From: Phanerodontia chrysosporium
Taxonomy: Eukaryota; Basidiomycota; Agaricomycetes; Polyporales; Phanerochaetaceae
Direction of reading: 5' to 3'
DNA: 64,000 bases
Assembly: GCA_001910725.1 (NCBI GenBank)
Contig: MJGA01000003.1
Span: 1,364,001 to 1,428,000, forward strand
Part shown: positions 60,101 to 64,000 of the stretch, in pieces
How positions within the stretch are numbered: position 1 is the stretch's first letter
Layout: each line of letters opens with the position of its first letter
Notes under the pieces: generated by a model
The model's database searches: none
Seen by the model: the letters and a program-made list of their open reading frames with translations, nothing else
What the model was told of the DNA's origin: nothing
Program-made: the position numbers and the translations under genes

Positions 60101-61584
60101 TCTATGATCCTCAGAGGGCGTCCCATCTGTTGAGCAGCGTTGGAGATGAGGACGTCGGGGCTGTCGTAGAAGACCTGCTGGACCGCGGAGTCCTCTCCAA
60201 ATTGATCAGAGATCCGAGCAGACACAAGCCGGGGAGGACGTTGAAGATCTCGGACGCGTACGTACCGTCGGTTCTCTCGAGATCGATTTGCGTGAGCTCA
60301 ATCGAAAGTCCAGTAATCAGAGCGCCCTCCACGGGCAGTTGGCTCCTGAGCTGTTCCAAGATGCCGTGGCGCTGGAGGAAATGCTGACGCAACAAGATGC
60401 GGAGGCGTCCTGGAGGGAATGGCCCTTACTTGCGAGCGACGGCGACGTCGCGGTTCTTATTGAACTGGTCTCAGACAACAAGGTATGTCTTCGTCAATGA
60501 TATGAAAAGTGGAGTCTCAACAATGCTTCATCAGGTCGAGTTCAATGTGGATACCACTCATGCTCAGTCTGTGCGACCAGCCATCGACTGGAACAGCAAG
60601 AAAGCCAGTAAGTATTTTGTACGTCTGTTCACCCTGCCCAGACTGACGGGAAGCTAGGCGACGATGACATGGAGACCGCAGTTAACTTCCGTCTGAAGAA
60701 GTCAGCGCGGGAAGCCCAGGTCCCAACGCCAGAGGAAGATGTAGCCATGCACGACGCAGACGCTTCCCCAGTTTCTACACCACCGAAGAGTGAAGGTCAC
60801 GGGAGGACGGCTGACGGAGAACGGGCCTCTTGTGCACTGCGAACACCGGGACTCGTTGATTGCGCCGCTTGTCTCTCGGCAGCGACGGAGACTGTTTTAG
60901 CAGCTCAAGCCCTGAGGATGTGCAACACCTGCGATCATTGTTGGAGGCCTTGGAAATGGCAGGACCCGAGGGTTTGACGAAGGCGGAGCTACCGGTACGT
61001 AACTTCACTTCTATTCGTGTGTCTAAAATCTCATACACGATGACAGAGAATGCTGGGACGAGGCAACGACTCTATGTTGCCAACGTACATTGAGCGCCTG
61101 ACAAGCTCGTCAGTCCCACTGGCCCTCTGGGCAGGGTATCGTGAAGCTGTTCTCGTCTCTTCTCAGTACCTGAGCACCTGGTCTGTCATCACCGAGGAAG
61201 ACGACACCAAGTGCGTCCGCGTCTTGCCCAGACGTTGGCTGGACATCTCCGGTCGTGTGCTACCCGAGGTCTGGAATGCCGCGCGGAAGGCCGTCATGGC
61301 TATCATCATCTTCCATCCTGGAATTTCTCAGGTAAATGGAACCGCTCACACGCTGTATTAATCATATCTGACACGGCGAGCAGGCAGAAGTTCGGTGGAG
61401 ATTGCGACCAGTCTACGACCGTCAAGAAGTGAATGAGCTTTTGCAACAGCTGCTGGACGAAGGCTATGTCCGCAGAGACGTCCGCTCGTCGAGTGCACTG
61501 GCAGAGGTAGGAATTGCGTCGAACGGAGAGGAGAGGAATACTTTCTGGTTTGCGAGTGGCCGCAAGGTGTGGTATCAAGTGTAG
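54154..61584 (+). CDS. TFC3: TFIIIC B-block-binding subunit (Tfc3/Sfc3, tau138) with AT-hooks
   Basis: Largest TFIIIC subunit, recognising the B-block of tRNA genes for RNA polymerase III; about 2,200 residues. The start is ATG 54154-54156 (MDELLQYCIRELAFEGDLG); exon 1 joins to CDPSRLRDFVSDFY. A winged-helix B-block domain follows: GRENGLSVVDLSKMTGYDSKTCHYYIEKLVDLNLI, then VKLKKAGVGHNLCVHRYF. Seven G-R-P cores (KKRGRPRKHPL-like, 56.04-56.86 kb) form an AT-hook region. Later segments include YGFIVGKIARARELYLHIARVIE, FSWYQRRYLSHHIDIVTAATPL, a coiled charged stretch with a KGKKGKKGKGKEKEQEK run (59.24-59.29 kb), and a Myb-like FQWTKDLDELARDASAIIRARC...DWSALAQVFPAIPRNSVRQRIGQLR (59.38-59.55 kb). 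The end is ASGRKVWYQV. The frame slips by one near 59085-59100, where two good reading frames overlap. About 14 introns. Confidence 0.92.
56035..56865 (+). repeat. Seven AT-hook motifs inside the TFIIIC subunit
   Basis: G-R-P cores are encoded at 56044, 56158, 56239, 56305, 56371, 56692 and 56851. The first three and the sixth are in near-identical K-K/R-R-G-R-P-R-K-H-P-L units; the fourth and fifth are GRPPK/GRPPR variants and the seventh is KKHGRPRKS. The G-R-P core binds the minor groove of AT-rich DNA. Spacings of 114, 81, 66, 66, 321 and 159 bases are all multiples of three, and the frame stays open throughout, which suggests growth by unit duplication. Confidence 0.9.
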
Positions 61585-62011
61585 CCCTCTCGCATGAATA
61601 TTAGGTTTCGCTTTGTGGCGCGTTGATCGGCAGAGCGCGTCTGCCCCCGCTTGATCGCGAAATTAGCTCTTTGATGGGATCAGAGGACCCCCGAAATCTG
61701 AGATTATGGCAGTCGCGCATAGCGACCGTCCTGGGCTGCACTCTGCTCTCGTCCTCCATCTCCACTTTCGTTTCTCTCTTTTTCGCTTTCGTCTGTCTTT
61801 TCTCTTCCTCTCGGCTGGGCCGTTCCTTGCAGACTCTGTCCAACACACACTTACAGCATTCCTGCGACTTTGGCTGGTCCAGTGCTTTCACCTCACGCCC
61901 TAGCGGCCCATTTTTAAGTCTCACCGCGCTGGTGACCTGGTACGTGTCAACAGGGCTCCACGTAACGCACGCTAAATATCTGGTTGCTGTAGGTTCTGAA
62001 GTGTATACAAC
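61585..62011 (+). promoter_or_regulatory. Intergenic region before the terminal membrane-protein gene
   Basis: 427 bases. It contains a long pyrimidine-rich stretch (61740-61830, TCTCTC and TTTCTC runs) typical of fungal promoters and leaders, followed by a more AT-rich part up to the ATG. No RNA gene or repeat. Confidence 0.5.
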
Positions 62012-64000
62012 ATGCGTGTGAAGCAGATATGGGACTACGTGCCGCTGCCCGCAAAGCTAAAGCTATTCGTGCGTGCATTAGAGTGGAGACTCTTCACCCT
62101 GATACCAGCATTTTGATAGGCGGACCGTATCACTTTCTCGAAGCTGACGCTGTTCTACTTCGCTTTCTCCGTCATTCACTGCATCCTTCAAGTCGCTCTG
62201 CAGGTCCAGTCGTTCAAGGTCAACTTGAATGGAGCGCGTTTCCTCAGCGATATCATCAGCAAGGGCAACGCGACAGAATCAGGGTTCACTGTATATGGCG
62301 GCCAGGATCTTCGTCTCTGCGATACCGTCCCGAACACCGTGGATGCGAGTTCGTGCCATGTGGTATGGAGGAACGACGACTCCGCGGCGAGCACGGGGAT
62401 TCAGAACATTGTTGAGGCTCCGGGCGACTACTCTTCGTCAAGTCCCACGAATATTGTCACAAGTACCGTGAGCCTCGGCAGTTCTGTGCACCCGACCTCG
62501 ACTGTGGTCGCTTCTCCAGCAAGTGCCTCTCTATCCTCAAGCGCCACAGCGCTGTCTTCAGCTTCCGTTTCCTCTGCACGCACCTCGTCTAGCTCTCAAA
62601 GCGTAGCGACCTCCAAAGTCAAGAGCACCGTGACCGTCACTGTGTCACCAGATGCCTCGCAGTTCAAGGACGCGATCGTCTTTACTACTGTTGCTGCTAC
62701 CCGTACCGTCACGGTAACATCGAAAACTCCCGATGCTGCAGTGACCTCGGTCGCAGTCGCGGCTGATGACCGGCGGGACTCTGTGCCTCAGGGTGCAGAC
62801 TCGACCCGTGACAAGGTATGGGGGAATCAGTGTTGCGCAAAAGTATTCTCACAGTTCGCAGAGGGACGATGATGATATTCCAGAGGTCTCCGTCGCGCTA
62901 GCCTCCAACGGCAGTTCGCACGTCAAGATTGACGACCTCCCCGGAATTGGTCAGGTGACTTTGAGCGATAGCTGCCTCGTCGCATTGAACTGGCCAGTAG
63001 CAAAGTACGCGTATTGGACCTGCTCTACATCCATCCATCTGATGTACGGGGTCAAGGGTTGACAACACAAAGCGGGAGGACCTCGTATTCATCGGCTACT
63101 CGGTGTGGGTCCTCGGCATGTCTCTCGTCGCTGTCCTGAACGAGTCTCCGCCACATATGTTAGTCTCGTTATTCAGTACATTACAGTTGAGCTGACCATG
63201 CCCTGCAGAGTTGCAACTTTCCTCACGCACATGCTCGCGACTGCCTGGTCCGGATACCAGCTCTGGAATACAAACCAGTTTCACGACAACTTCAGCACGT
63301 TGATCACGGACGGCGCATGTGGCGTGAACCTCCTTCCCGAGTACTGGGTTCAGCGCGCACGGTTCGAAATCCCGACGCTCGCGTTGAATGCTGTGGCGCT
63401 TGTAATATCTGCCATCCTGTCCTGGAAGCTCATGAAGGTGATTCCCTATTCGAACTTGAGAGATGGCGCATACTGATGACCTGCAGTCTTTCGGTTGGCA
63501 GACTTTCAAACGCATTGGCGCGTCGCTCGATATGAGCCGGGCCTATCGCATCATACTTGTCTTCTCCATAGTGATTCAGCTATCGGCGTTCTTCATCGTC
63601 GCAGCTGTAGCATTGTGGATTGACCAGATCTACAACGGCGATATAGCCCGTCTCACGACGGAGTCGAAGACTTTCCGTGCCATCGACATGTATGTTTGTT
63701 CGCGTTCTCGAGTCGTCTTATTTCTAATCTCTGACCGTGAATAGTACAATCTTAATTTTGATGCTGCCTTGGCTCACTATCGTAAGTCACTCTCATATAC
63801 AGCACTGTATTTTCTCCTCACTCTCCGTTCCACAGGGGTGGATCTCTGTCCGCCGAGAGTACAGAATCCCGGTGCTCGTTTTCCTAGGCATGGCGCTTCT
63901 TTACCTGGCTGGTTGGGCAGCGATGTTTGCCTCAGCGACCTTCCGCTGGACGTTCGTCGAATGGCGATTCTTCAGCCTCCTTGCATCTGCGTCTGTAGTG
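62012..64000 (+). CDS. Uncharacterised multi-pass membrane protein, 3' end beyond the window
   Basis: I do not recognise a named family; proteins of this shape occur in other agaricomycetes, but no function is known to me. The start is ATG 62012-62014 (MRVKQIWDYVPLPAKLKLF). A 51-nt intron (GTGCGT donor, GATAG acceptor, 62069-62119) leads to ADRITFSKLTLFYFAFSVIHCILQVALQVQ, a first membrane helix. An outside-type domain with two Cys (RLCDTV, SSCHVVW) follows, then a long Ser/Thr/Ala/Val-rich stretch (62.43-62.75 kb), likely O-glycosylated. After a short acidic piece (DDDDIPEV) there are at least four more helices, including VFIGYSVWVLGMSLVAVL, LNAVALVISAILSW, IILVFSIVIQLSAFFIVAAVALW and IPVLVFLGMALLYLAGWAAMF. 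A sensor or receptor is possible, but nothing proves it. Introns remain about 50-60 nt. Confidence 0.7.

Overview
The window is an ordinary stretch of nuclear chromosome from a basidiomycete fungus, most likely an Agaricomycete and possibly a polypore. Four things point there. The genes are tightly packed and split by many introns of about 46-60 nt with GT...AG ends and CTRAY-like branch sites. The coding DNA is GC-rich. The gene set is typical of a filamentous fungus: sterol glucosyltransferase, GH72 beta-glucanosyltransferase, chitin deacetylase, a Sur7/PalI protein and a large-subunit catalase. There is no operon, CRISPR array, phage or intact transposon. I recognise twenty protein genes by family, plus one membrane protein of unknown function that runs off the right edge.

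Layout. 1-347: the 3' end of a choline/ethanolamine kinase (+). 883-3530: tandem CCCH zinc-finger protein (-). 3.5-6.2 kb: no convincing gene. 6.2-14.06 kb: proteasome activator Blm10/PA200 (-). 14.4-15.5 kb: mitochondrial chalcone-isomerase-like protein (+). 15.6-18.2 kb: catalase (-). 19.1-20.3 kb: C2H2 transcription factor (-). 20.3-23.6 kb: no convincing gene. 23.6-25.9 kb: NRAMP metal transporter (-). 26.2-27.4 kb: Mediator subunit 6 (+). 27.8-28.6 kb: AP-3 sigma (-). 29.2-31.9 kb: MCM5 (-). 32.5-33.9 kb: CSN6 (+). 34.3-35.1 kb: TMEM205-like protein (+). 35.2-36.1 kb: U2A' (-). 36.3-39.0 kb: SAC1 phosphoinositide phosphatase (+). 39.2-40.3 kb: SET/NAP histone chaperone (+). 40.7-42.3 kb: chitin deacetylase (+). 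43.1-45.1 kb: GH72 (-). 45.5-46.6 kb: Sur7/PalI protein (-). 47.0-52.1 kb: sterol 3-beta-glucosyltransferase (+). 52.3-53.8 kb: 2OG-Fe(II) dioxygenase (-). 54.2-61.6 kb: TFIIIC B-block subunit with AT-hooks (+). 62.0 kb to the edge: membrane protein (+).

Functional grouping. Most genes are housekeeping: proteolysis, transcription, splicing, replication and trafficking. From about 36 to 52 kb there is a loose grouping of cell-surface and membrane functions (SAC1, chitin deacetylase, GH72, Sur7-like, sterol glucosyltransferase). Nothing shows that they are co-regulated. Several gene pairs are head to head and share promoters of 150-625 bp. MCB-type (ACGCGT) sites lie just upstream of MCM5.

Sequence quality. 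At least seven otherwise well-conserved genes are broken by single-base losses, nearly all next to runs of identical bases. I read these as assembly errors rather than pseudogenes. Gene ends are therefore given for the repaired genes, and exon lists are approximate. I found no strong candidate for a new system. The most distinctive observations are the proteasome-docking tail of Blm10, which is created only by splicing of the last 54-nt intron, a 21-nt micro-exon that completes a zinc finger, and a set of seven AT-hooks in the TFIIIC subunit.
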